Part shown: positions 7,117 through 15,341 of the stretch, one piece after another
How positions within the stretch are numbered: the first letter of the stretch is position 1
How the letters are laid out: the number at the start of each line of letters is the position of its first letter
NCBI RefSeq assembly: GCF_001618865.1
Contig: NZ_CP015136.1
Coordinates: 4,933,001 to 4,997,000 of the forward strand
Direction: 5' to 3'
DNA from: Luteitalea pratensis
GTDB taxonomy: Bacteria > Acidobacteriota > Vicinamibacteria > Vicinamibacterales > Vicinamibacteraceae
Length of the DNA stretch: 64,000 nucleotides
Position numbers and translations under genes: made by a program
The notes under the pieces: model-generated
Databases searched by the model: none
What the model saw: only the letters and a program-made list of their open reading frames with translations
What the model was told of the DNA's origin: nothing

Positions 7117-10089
7117 ATGTTCCGATACATCACCCTCCCAGCACTCGTCGTCACGCTTGCCGCCACTTTCATCCCCGCTCAGGTCGTCGCCCAAACAGTC
7201 CCTGACCTTCTGATTGCGCCGCGCGCACCCGCGGCTCCCAGACGGAACGGACCTGCGCGCCGCCTGCGAAAGGCGGGCATCAACCTGGGCGCGTTGGACT
7301 CCGCCACGGTCCGGCTTCAGCTCTTCGATGACGTGGCGCTGACGGTCAGTCGCACCAGGGAATATCGCCCGGCCAGCGACAAGCTGGTCTGGATCGGTCA
7401 CGGCCCGGATGGATCCCAGGCCGTGCTGAGCGTGGTTCGCGGCGTGGTGACCGGCACGGTGTTTTTCGACAACCGCACCTTCGAGGTCACGATCGACCCG
7501 GATGGCGAATATACCGTCGCCGAACTCGACCCGGCCGCGTTCCCGCCCGACGACCCGATCGACCCTGCGCAGCTACAGATTCTTGACGCACCGGTCGACG
7601 GAGCGGCCGACCCGCCAATCGCCAACGCGGCGGCGAGCGGGGCGGTACAGGTCGACGCGATGATCGTCTGGACGCCGAACGCCGAGGCCGCCGCGGGCGG
7701 CCGCGCGGCCATGGAGAGCCTCGCTCTCGCCTCGGTCGCCAACGCCAACCTGGTGTACGCCAACAGCGGCATCAGCGCCCAGCTCAATCTCGTGTACGCC
7801 GCGCCGGTGTCGTTCACGGAGACGCCCACGTCGATCTCCACCGACCTGAGCGCCCTCCGCGGTACCAGCGACGGCTTCATGGACCAGGTGCACACGCTGC
7901 GCACGCAATACGGCGCCGACGTGGTGACCTTGATCGGCGAGGGCTATCGCGCGAGCGCTTGCGGCATCGCCTACCTGATGTCCACGGTGAGTACGTCTTT
8001 TGCGAGTAACGCATTCAATGTCGTCGACCGCACCTGTGCGGTGGGCAATCTGTCATACGCGCACGAAAACGGTCACAACCAGGGGCTCAATCACGACGCG
8101 GCCAACGCCAGCGGCACGGCGGCCTATTCGTACGCGTTTGGTTACCAGAGTCCGTCTGGGCTTTTCCGGACGGTGATGTCGTATGGCAGCGCGGTGCGGA
8201 TACCGTTCCTGTCCAGTCCGACCGTGTTCTACAGCGGCCAGCCGACCGGCACCTCGAACGAGAACAACGCCAGAGCGCTCACCAACACCATCTCCACGGT
8301 GGCTGCGTTCAAGGCAACCACAAGTGCCCCGGCGCCGCCGACTTGCACGTACGCGGTGTCCACGACGTCAATCACCTTTCCGGCTGCGGGCGGGTCGCAG
8401 TCCGTGTCGGTCACCGCGCCGTCAGGCTGCAGCTGGCAGGCGGCCGGCGATGCAGCCGCCAGCTGGGTCAGCCTCAGCACGTCCGGTGGATCGGGCAGCG
8501 GGACGGTGACGGTCAGCGCGGCAGCCAACGCCGGCGCGGCGCGCAGCGCCATCGTGACCATCGCCGGCCAGGCGGTCGCGATGGGCGAAGCGGCGGCCGT
8601 CACACCGCCAGCGGGTGGAGGCGTCAACGTCGCGGCGGCCAGTGCGGGCGCCACGGCATCGGCGTCGACGACCTATCCCGGCTACGGCCCCGCCGGAGCG
8701 ATCAACGGCGACCGTCGAGGCGCCAACTGGGGCGCGGGCGCCGGCTGGAACGACGCCACGCCGGGCAGCTTCCCCGACTGGCTGCAGGTCGATTTCGCGG
8801 GCACCAGGACCATCAGCGAAGTCCGCCTCTTCAGCGTCCAGGACAACTACAGCAATCCGGTCGAGCCGACCACCACGCAGACCTTCAGCCTCTACGGCAT
8901 CACCAGCTTCACCGTGCAGTACTGGGATGGCGCGCAGTGGCTGACCGTCCCCGGCGGCGCCATCATCGGCAACCAGCACGTCTGGCGCACGGTCACGTTC
9001 CCGGCCATCAGTACCTCGCGGATCCGGATCGTGATCACCGGCGCGAGCGACAGCTACAGCCGCCTCACCGAGGTCGAGGCCTATGAGACCGCCGCGCCAG
9101 TGGTTCCGTCGGGCAGCAATGTCGCGGCGGCCAGTGCGGGCGCCACGGCATCGGCGTCGACGACCTATCCCGGCTACGGCCCCGCCGGAGCGATCAACGG
9201 CGACCGTCGAGGCGCCAACTGGGGCGCGGGCGCCGGCTGGAACGACGCTTCGGCCGACAGCTACCCCGACTGGCTACAGATCAACTTCGCCGGAGCCAAG
9301 ACGATCAGTGAAGTCCGCATCTTCACCGTCCAGGACAACTACACCGCCCCCGTAGAGCCAACCCCCACCCAGACATTCTCGTCCTACGGTGTCACGGGCT
9401 TCACGGTGCAGTACTGGGACGGGGCACAATGGGTGACCCCTCCGGGCGGCACGATCATCGGCAATCGCAACGTCTGGCGCACGGTCACCTTCCCGGCTGT
9501 CACCACCGCCCATATCCGCGTCCTGGTCACGGATGCCCTCGGCGCCTACAGCCGCCTCACCGAAGTCGAAGCCTATGAGAGTGGCGCGGCGCCGGCCCCG
9601 GCGCCCGCACCCGCGGGGTCGCTCAACGTCGCCGCCGCCAGTGCCGGCGCCAATGTCTCGGCCTCCACCACCTACAGCAGTGCCTTCAGCCCGGCCGGGG
9701 CCATCAATGGCGATCGCAAGGGCAGCAACTGGGGCGCGGGCGGCGGCTGGAACGACGCCTCGGCCAGCAGCTACCCAGACTGGCTGCAGGTTGACTTCGC
9801 CGGAGCCAAGACGATCAGTGAAGTCCGCATCTTCACCGTCCAGGACAACTACACGGCCCCCGTAGAGCCAACCCCCACCCAGACGTTCTCGTCCTACGGT
9901 GTCACGGGCTTCACGGTGCAGTACTGGGACGGGGCACAATGGGTGACCCCTCCGGGCGGCACGATCATCGGCAATCGCAACGTCTGGCGCACGGTCACCT
10001 TCCCGGCTGTCACCACCGCCCATATCCGCGTCCTGGTCACCGATGCCCTCGGCGCCTACAGCCGCCTCACTGAAGTCGAAGCCTACTGA
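7117..10089 (+). CDS. Secreted reprolysin-like metalloprotease with BACON and three discoidin (F5/8 C) domains
   Basis: Predicted exported zinc protease, 990 aa. A signal peptide (MFRYITLPALVVTLAATF.. to AQ, ~27 residues) is followed by a propeptide-like region and a metzincin catalytic domain with HENGHNQGLNHD (H316, E317, H320, H326) and Met-turn VMSYG (M354). A BACON domain follows (~410-490), then three tandem F5/8 type C/discoidin domains starting near 505, 669 and 836, which probably bind glycans or polymers. Repeats 1-2 share 128 identical bases and repeats 2-3 about 290 nearly identical bases. ATG 7117 was chosen because it begins the signal peptide; the open frame from 7009 has no signal at its start. 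Substrate unknown. Confidence 0.88.
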   Translation: MFRYITLPALVVTLAATFIPAQVVAQTVPDLLIAPRAPAAPRRNGPARRLRKAGINLGALDSATVRLQLFDDVALTVSRTREYRPASDKLVWIGHGPDGSQAVLSVVRGVVTGTVFFDNRTFEVTIDPDGEYTVAELDPAAFPPDDPIDPAQLQILDAPVDGAADPPIANAAASGAVQVDAMIVWTPNAEAAAGGRAAMESLALASVANANLVYANSGISAQLNLVYAAPVSFTETPTSISTDLSALRGTSDGFMDQVHTLRTQYGADVVTLIGEGYRASACGIAYLMSTVSTSFASNAFNVVDRTCAVGNLSYAHENGHNQGLNHDAANASGTAAYSYAFGYQSPSGLFRTVMSYGSAVRIPFLSSPTVFYSGQPTGTSNENNARALTNTISTVAAFKATTSAPAPPTCTYAVSTTSITFPAAGGSQSVSVTAPSGCSWQAAGDAAASWVSLSTSGGSGSGTVTVSAAANAGAARSAIVTIAGQAVAMGEAAAVTPPAGGGVNVAAASAGATASASTTYPGYGPAGAINGDRRGANWGAGAGWNDATPGSFPDWLQVDFAGTRTISEVRLFSVQDNYSNPVEPTTTQTFSLYGITSFTVQYWDGAQWLTVPGGAIIGNQHVWRTVTFPAISTSRIRIVITGASDSYSRLTEVEAYETAAPVVPSGSNVAAASAGATASASTTYPGYGPAGAINGDRRGANWGAGAGWNDASADSYPDWLQINFAGAKTISEVRIFTVQDNYTAPVEPTPTQTFSSYGVTGFTVQYWDGAQWVTPPGGTIIGNRNVWRTVTFPAVTTAHIRVLVTDALGAYSRLTEVEAYESGAAPAPAPAPAGSLNVAAASAGANVSASTTYSSAFSPAGAINGDRKGSNWGAGGGWNDASASSYPDWLQVDFAGAKTISEVRIFTVQDNYTAPVEPTPTQTFSSYGVTGFTVQYWDGAQWVTPPGGTIIGNRNVWRTVTFPAVTTAHIRVLVTDALGAYSRLTEVEAY
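8629..10086 (+). repeat. Three tandem discoidin-encoding repeats with mosaic identity
   Basis: Repeat units begin at 8629, 9121 and about 9628. Bases 8629-8756 are identical to 9121-9248 (offset 492). Bases 9284-9573 match 9794-10083 (offset 510) with about four substitutions. The middle unit is therefore a chimera of the first unit's 5' part and the third unit's 3' part, which points to intragenic recombination or gene conversion. Confidence 0.9.
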
Positions 10090-10120
10090 ACTGGTAGCCC
10101 TTCCATCAGGTCCGTAACAC

Positions 10121-10167
10121 GCCAGGGCCGCGTGCTCACACAAACGTAATGAGCACGCGGCCCTGGC
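10121..10167 (+). terminator. Strong hairpin downstream of metalloprotease gene 1
   Basis: A perfect 18-bp inverted repeat (10121-10138 and 10150-10167) with an 11-nt loop starts 32 nt after the stop codon. No T tract follows, so it is either a factor-assisted terminator or an mRNA 3' stabiliser. Confidence 0.75.
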
Positions 10168-10288
10168 CTACTCTTGACGGCACCATCTATAGTTATCAGC
10201 GCAGTAATGCCTCTGAATGCCTAAATGACACATGTTTAAAGCCAATTGTGTCTATCACAATGTTATGAAGAGCTGGAGTCAAGTGCGT

Positions 10289-10319
10289 AAAGCGTAATTT
10301 ATACGTCGCTTTTTCGACA
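10289..10319 (+). promoter_or_regulatory. Conserved 31-nt element upstream of metalloprotease gene 2
   Basis: Partner of the element at 6979-7009 (26/31 identical). It lies 124 nt before the ATG at 10444 in otherwise AT-richer DNA. Between it and the start, a second weakly conserved stretch (GCATG..CATAG..) also aligns with the leader of gene 1. The rest of the 10168-10443 gap holds no gene that I can support. Confidence 0.55.
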
Positions 10320-10443
10320 GCCCACTCGCTCGACTGACCATGCAATTTCTGTAAGTTGTTGAAAACACAAGAGCGAAAGATTGGATCGGCGCATGCACAT
10401 AGGGCAAGGCAAGCGTGCCTCCCCGCGTGCACACAACAAGCCC

Positions 10444-11988
10444 ATGTCCAAACTATTCGCCCTCTCTCTAGTCCTCGGCATCGTTGCCACCACTGCTGCG
10501 GTCCCTGCCGCTGCGCAAACCGTTCCTGACCTGCTCGTGGCGCCCCAGGCGTCATCGGCGGCCAGTCGCCGCGACGTCCCGGCGCGCCGCGTGCGCAAGG
10601 CGCGGCTCAACCCTCTGGCGCTCGATTCAGCCACCATGCGCCTGCACCTGTTCGACGACGTGCAGCCGACGATGAAGCGGAAGAAGCTGAGTCGCCCGTC
10701 GTCAGACACGATGGTCTGGGTGGGCGATAGTGAGAACGGTGCACAAGCGGTGCTGGCCGTGGTGCGTGGCGTGCTCACCGGCACCGTCTTCGCCGACAGC
10801 CGCACGTTCGAGATCAGCATCGATCCCGACGGGCAGTACAGCGTCGCCGAACTGGATCCCGGCGCCTTCCCCACCGACGATCCCGTCGTCGATGATGTGC
10901 GGTTCGAGATTCTCAATGTGCCGGACGGCTTCGTCGAGGACGCTGCGAGCGTGGCCGCGCCGACGGTCGCGTCAGTCCTCAGCGGAACGCCGGTGCAGAT
11001 AGACGTGATGATCGTCTGGACGCCGCGGACCGAAGCCGCAGCAGGCGGTCAGGCGGCCATGGAAAGCCTGGCCCTCGCGTCGGTCGAGAACGCGAACCTG
11101 GTCTACGCCAACAGCGGCGTGAACGCGCAGCTCAGGCTGGTGTATGGGGCCAAGGTGAACTGGGTCGAGACCGACATCACCAACGACCTGTATGCGGTGC
11201 GCGGTACCGGTGATGGCAAGCTCGAGGAAGTCCACACGCTGCGCACGCAGTACGGCGCCGACGTGGTGAGCCTGATTGGCGAAGGCTATGTCTCCGCGGG
11301 GGCCTGCGGCATCGGCAGTCTGATGAGCACGGTGAGCACCTCGTTTGCCAGCAATGCCTTCAACGTCGTCGACCGCACCTGCGCGGTCGGCAATCTGTCG
11401 TACGCACACGAGGTCGGCCACAACGAGGGCCTGCACCACGACCCGGCCAACGCGAGCAGCACGCCGTCAGCTCCTTACGCATACGGGTACCAGGATCCAT
11501 CGGGCTTCTTCCGCACCGTGATGTCGTACGGCGGCGCGACGCGTATCCCCTACCTGTCGAGCCCGGCCAATCAGTACAACGGCATCGTGACCGGTACGCC
11601 GAGCCAGGACAACGTCCGCGCCCTGAACGCGACGATCGGCACGGTCGCTGCCTTCAAGAGCACCAGCGGCGGAACCACCACGGCGCCACCGCCGGCGCCC
11701 ACGCCTACCCCATGCACCTACAGCGTCTCGACGACCTCGCTGACCTTCCCGTCAGCGGGAGGCTCCAAGAGCGTGACGGTGACGGCACCGAGCGGCTGCA
11801 GCTGGAGTACTGCCAACGACTCCGCCAGCACGTGGGTGAACCTGAATACCGCCGGCGGGTCGGGCAGCGGCTCGGTGACGGTCACGGCCGCGGCCAACAC
11901 CGGCTCGGCGCGGAGCGCCACGGTGACGATTGCTGGAAAGACGGTCGCGGTCAGTGAGAGTGCCGTGAAGACCAGGGGCCGTAAGTAG
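10444..11988 (+). CDS. Secreted reprolysin-like metalloprotease with C-terminal BACON domain
   Basis: Paralogue of the protease upstream, 514 aa, lacking the discoidin tail. The signal peptide MSKLFALSLVLGIVATTAA..AQ is followed by the same TVPDLL mature start as gene 1, a propeptide-like region, and a metzincin domain with HEVGHNEGLHHD (H322, E323, H326, H332) and Met-turn VMSYG (M360). A Pro/Thr linker and one BACON domain (~415-505) follow, and it ends in basic residues. ATG 10444 starts the signal peptide. The shared architecture, order and upstream element point to a tandem duplication followed by gain or loss of the discoidin part. Confidence 0.88.
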   Translation: MSKLFALSLVLGIVATTAAVPAAAQTVPDLLVAPQASSAASRRDVPARRVRKARLNPLALDSATMRLHLFDDVQPTMKRKKLSRPSSDTMVWVGDSENGAQAVLAVVRGVLTGTVFADSRTFEISIDPDGQYSVAELDPGAFPTDDPVVDDVRFEILNVPDGFVEDAASVAAPTVASVLSGTPVQIDVMIVWTPRTEAAAGGQAAMESLALASVENANLVYANSGVNAQLRLVYGAKVNWVETDITNDLYAVRGTGDGKLEEVHTLRTQYGADVVSLIGEGYVSAGACGIGSLMSTVSTSFASNAFNVVDRTCAVGNLSYAHEVGHNEGLHHDPANASSTPSAPYAYGYQDPSGFFRTVMSYGGATRIPYLSSPANQYNGIVTGTPSQDNVRALNATIGTVAAFKSTSGGTTTAPPPAPTPTPCTYSVSTTSLTFPSAGGSKSVTVTAPSGCSWSTANDSASTWVNLNTAGGSGSGSVTVTAAANTGSARSATVTIAGKTVAVSESAVKTRGRK

Positions 11989-12027
11989 AGCTGCGGGCGA
12001 CGACGCCCGACAGACGTGATAGCGACC

Positions 12028-12062
12028 GATGCCGGGTCCGGAACTCCTCCGGATCCGGCATC
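12028..12062 (+). terminator. Hairpin downstream of metalloprotease gene 2
   Basis: 15-nt arms at 12028-12042 and 12048-12062 pair with one G-T wobble around a 5-nt loop, 39 nt after the stop codon, followed by GTCGTTTC. It probably terminates the protease transcript. Confidence 0.65.
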
Positions 12063-12104
12063 GTCGTTTCGGGGCCGATAGGATCGCCCTGCGGACCGGT
12101 GCCC

Positions 12105-12165
12105 GGCGCCCGGTTCCCGGCTCCCGATTCCCGGCTCCCGTTGCCCGGTTCCCGGTTCCCGTTCC
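12105..12165. repeat. Tandem CCCGGNT-type 7-8 bp repeats
   Basis: Imperfect tandem units such as CCCGGTT and CCCGGCT fill the gap between two convergent genes. On the other strand they read CGGGAAC/CGGGAGC, the same type as at 24732-24800, 33105-33160 and 37264-37310. Confidence 0.6.
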
Positions 12166-12683
12166 TATCGGTAGTACTCCTTGTACATCCCGCGCCGGAA
12201 CAGCCACCCGCCGAGCGGCCCGAGCCAGGCAAGCACGTAGTACATGTGCCGTAAGTCGATCATCTCGATCAGGTTGCCGTCGAAGTCGCGCACGAAGAAG
12301 AACCAGTGGCCGCGCGGTGATTGCTCGGGCGTGCTCACGATCTCGACGCCCTTGACCTTGAGATGGTCGTGCCACTTGTGGACATTGCGCACCTCGAAGC
12401 TGAAATGAGTCTGCCCGACGCGGTTCCAGGGAATGCGCTCCGGCGGCAGCTTCGGTTCGAACCCGAAGATCTCCAGCGTGGCGCCGCCGGGCACCCGGAT
12501 CCAGCCGATCTTGCATCTGGGCACGTCATGGTCGTGCCCGACGCCGAAGAAGCTGCGAACACGCTCGGGTGGCGCATCCGACACCCCTACCAGGGGGCAC
12601 CCGAACACGTCCGCGTAGAACTGCACGAAACGGTGGAAGTCGGACACGGTGATGCCGACGTGGCTGAACGACTGGACCTTCAT
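12165..12683 (-). CDS. VOC (glyoxalase/dioxygenase superfamily) protein
   Basis: 172-aa vicinal-oxygen-chelate fold protein with two beta-alpha-beta-beta-beta modules. The putative metal ligands are His in FSHVGITV, Glu in TLEIFGFE, His in THFSFEV and Glu in NLIEMIDL. The substrate cannot be told. The start ATG (12683) overlaps the stop of the GMC gene as ATGA, implying translational coupling and a shared pathway. The longer frame to 12974 is a shadow inside the GMC gene. Confidence 0.85.
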   Translation of the reverse strand: MKVQSFSHVGITVSDFHRFVQFYADVFGCPLVGVSDAPPERVRSFFGVGHDHDVPRCKIGWIRVPGGATLEIFGFEPKLPPERIPWNRVGQTHFSFEVRNVHKWHDHLKVKGVEIVSTPEQSPRGHWFFFVRDFDGNLIEMIDLRHMYYVLAWLGPLGGWLFRRGMYKEYYR

Positions 12684-14266
12684 GTGCGCTGCGCGGCCGC
12701 GGGCGCGACACCGGCGGCAGCGTCCTCCGGGAGGCGCAGGTCGGTGCGCCGAAGGTGATCGGCGACACGCAGCCCCTGCGCGACGATGGTCAGGCCTGGG
12801 TTGACGGCCGCCGACGAGGGGAAGAACGACGCGTCGACTACAAACAGGTTCGGGATGTCGTGGGTGCGGCAGTACGGGTCGAGCACGGACGAGACCGGGT
12901 CGTGCCCGAACACCAGCGTCCCGCACTGGTGCGTGGTGTTCTTGGCGCGGTGCGATGCCGTCATGACTTTCCACGCGCCAAGGCGCCGCAGCATGCGTGT
13001 GGCCTCGACGACGAGTTGCTCATGGGCAGCCACGTTGTTGGGTGTGTAGTCCAGGCGAATGCGGCCGTCTTCGGTGAGCGTGACGCGGTTGTCATCACGG
13101 GGCAGATCCTCGGACATGGCGAGCCAGTCCACGCCGCGCGCCACCCACGCGTCGTATGCCCACTCCGGCACCCAGGTCACGCGACCCGAGAACCACGTAT
13201 CGCCGACGACCTTCGCCATCAGGCCATGGGTGCGGCCCTGCGACTGTATCTGTCCGAGTGGGTACGGAACGCCAGGGCCGCGCAGGTAGAAATCGTTCAC
13301 CGCGACAGTCTTCTGGAAGACGGCCGTGTTGACGCGCAACGGATGGAAGCCCTGCATCATGGTCGCCAGGTGCGCCATGTAGCGTCGTCCGACGAGTCCG
13401 GACGAATTGGCCAGTCCCCGCGGATGCTGCGTGGTCGCCGAGCGCAGCAGCAGGATCGCCGAGTTGACGGCCCCACACGCGACGACGATCACCGGCGCTT
13501 CGACGCGGATCGTCTGTCCCTCGCGGTCGACCTCCACCGCCTCGACACGCGTGCCGTCGCGGGTGGTGAGCAGGCGGCGCGCCTGCGCATGCGTCCACAC
13601 CGTCACGCCCGCGGCCGCCGCCGGGCGAACACAACAGACGTCCGCGTCGCTCTTGCGGTGGATGCGACACGGGAACGAGTTGCAGGTGTTGCAGAGCTCA
13701 CAGCCTCCAGGCAGCCCTGGATCGATCAGCCCGAGCGGCAGCGGCGACGGGTGCAGTCCCTGGCGCTGCAGCCCCGCGATCACCGGTTGCATGGCCTCGG
13801 CATGCGGCACGGGCGGATGCGGATATGGCCCGCGCGGAGGCTCGGTGGGATCGGCGCTGGCCTCGCCGTGCACGTGGTAGAGGCGCTCCGCGATGTCGTA
13901 CCACGGCGCGAGATCGTCGTACGTGATCGGCCACGCGGGCGAAACGCCATCGCGGTGTGCGATCTCGCCGAAGTCCTCGCGGCGCAGGCGATACAACACG
14001 CTGCCCCAGTACTTCGTGTTGCCGCCGACGTTGTAATGGGTATAGGGCTGGAACTCGAGGCCGTCGCCGTCGACCCAACGCTCGGACGTACGGTATCGCA
14101 GATCCTTCCACACCGCGGCCGGGCTCCAGTTCTCCGGCTCCGACGGGACCTCACCGCCGCGCTCGATCAGGAGAATGCGACGCCGCGTCGAGGCCAGCGC
14201 GTGCGCCAGCGTGCCGCCGCCCGCACCGGAACCGATGATCACCAGGTCGAAATCGTAGGTTTGCAT
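12680..14266 (-). CDS. GMC family FAD-dependent oxidoreductase
   Basis: 528-aa glucose-methanol-choline type flavoprotein. The N-terminal FAD site is IIGSGAGGGTLAHAL, followed by the ADP-binding Glu in LLIERGG; the middle has NTKYWGSVLYR, and the C-terminal block HQCGTLVFG...VDASFFPSSAAVNP carries the expected active-site region. A cysteine-rich stretch CELCNTCNSFPC lies near residue 190. It sits between a Gfo/Idh dehydrogenase and a VOC protein with 1-4 nt overlaps at both ends, so the three probably modify one sugar-like or alcohol substrate in turn. ATG 14266 overlaps the upstream TGA; a GTG one codon earlier is possible. Confidence 0.9.
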   Translation of the reverse strand: MQTYDFDLVIIGSGAGGGTLAHALASTRRRILLIERGGEVPSEPENWSPAAVWKDLRYRTSERWVDGDGLEFQPYTHYNVGGNTKYWGSVLYRLRREDFGEIAHRDGVSPAWPITYDDLAPWYDIAERLYHVHGEASADPTEPPRGPYPHPPVPHAEAMQPVIAGLQRQGLHPSPLPLGLIDPGLPGGCELCNTCNSFPCRIHRKSDADVCCVRPAAAAGVTVWTHAQARRLLTTRDGTRVEAVEVDREGQTIRVEAPVIVVACGAVNSAILLLRSATTQHPRGLANSSGLVGRRYMAHLATMMQGFHPLRVNTAVFQKTVAVNDFYLRGPGVPYPLGQIQSQGRTHGLMAKVVGDTWFSGRVTWVPEWAYDAWVARGVDWLAMSEDLPRDDNRVTLTEDGRIRLDYTPNNVAAHEQLVVEATRMLRRLGAWKVMTASHRAKNTTHQCGTLVFGHDPVSSVLDPYCRTHDIPNLFVVDASFFPSSAAVNPGLTIVAQGLRVADHLRRTDLRLPEDAAAGVAPAAAQRT

Positions 14267-15282
14267 CACGGGATATCTGGCGCCGCCGGATCGCCGCCCG
14301 TCGCGCGCGCCGTGACCATGATCTGCTCCATCAACTGCTGGTCCTCGATCGCGCGCTCGAGCCGCATCTCGGGCGGACGACCCGTGTGGATGCTCGCCAC
14401 GAAGTCGCGATACATCGCCTGGTAGCCGCGGATGTCGCGGATGCCCGGCAGGATGAGTCGAGGAAACCTGCCTCGCCGACGCGCCACGATGAAGCCGCCG
14501 TTGGACTCGAACGTGATCACGCCGTCACGGCCGAACAGCTTGGAAAGCCGCAGCCCCCGCAGCAGCGAGGGGATCTCGCGCGAGTACGACAGCGTGCCGA
14601 CGGCACCCGAATCGTATTCGAAGGCCACGAGCAGGCTCTTGGCGCGCCGGTCGGGCCCGCTTCGCGACACCGTCGGTCGGTACCCATGTGCACGCGTGAT
14701 CCTCGGGCCGAGACTGCCCGCGACGTGCAGCCAGTGGATGCCCTCCTCGAAGAACGCGTCGCCGCCGGCCATGGCCTCGTCGTTGCGCCAGTCGTCCTCG
14801 GCCTTGAGTCGATGCGCGATCGTGGTGAAGTGCGCGAACACGAGATCGCCGACGACGCCTTGCGCCAGGAGGCGACGCAACGTCACCGCCAGCGGCTTGT
14901 AGTGATCGTTCTCGCCGACGATGACGATGCGGCCGGCCCGATCGCGGGCGTCACGCACGGACAGGTAGTCGGCCATCGCCGGGAACGCGGGCTTCTCGAC
15001 GAGCACGTGCTTGCCGGCGCCGAGCGCGCGCAATGTCAGGTCGAGGTGGAAGCGCGGCGGGACCGCCACGACGACGGCGTCCACGTCAACGGCGTCGATG
15101 GCAGATGCATAGTCGGCAAACGCGGCCCTGCCGCCGAACTGCCGACGATAGGCCTCGGCCCGGGCTGGATCGCGACTGGCGAAGCTGCAGGTGACCTCCG
15201 ATCCGAGCGCCCGCAGGTGCTGGCAATGGACCCTGGTGATGTAACCGCAGCCGAGGAACGCGACATGGACGGGACCGGGCAT
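14266..15282 (-). CDS. Gfo/Idh/MocA family oxidoreductase
   Basis: 338-aa NAD(P)-dependent dehydrogenase of the glucose-fructose oxidoreductase/inositol dehydrogenase family. The Rossmann motif is VAFLGCGYITRVH, and the conserved EKP block is VLVEKPAF near residue 95, with the catalytic Lys. It is first in a three-gene leftward operon with the GMC and VOC genes and is divergent from a GH99-like glycosidase across 59 nt. That suggests use of a sugar released by glycan breakdown, but the substrate is not determined. Confidence 0.9.
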   Translation of the reverse strand: MPGPVHVAFLGCGYITRVHCQHLRALGSEVTCSFASRDPARAEAYRRQFGGRAAFADYASAIDAVDVDAVVVAVPPRFHLDLTLRALGAGKHVLVEKPAFPAMADYLSVRDARDRAGRIVIVGENDHYKPLAVTLRRLLAQGVVGDLVFAHFTTIAHRLKAEDDWRNDEAMAGGDAFFEEGIHWLHVAGSLGPRITRAHGYRPTVSRSGPDRRAKSLLVAFEYDSGAVGTLSYSREIPSLLRGLRLSKLFGRDGVITFESNGGFIVARRRGRFPRLILPGIRDIRGYQAMYRDFVASIHTGRPPEMRLERAIEDQQLMEQIMVTARATGGDPAAPDIP

Positions 15283-15341
15283 CAGTGCGCGGTGCCCCGG
15301 TGACGAGGCAACCCGACGAGTGTACGCTGGATCCCGACGTC

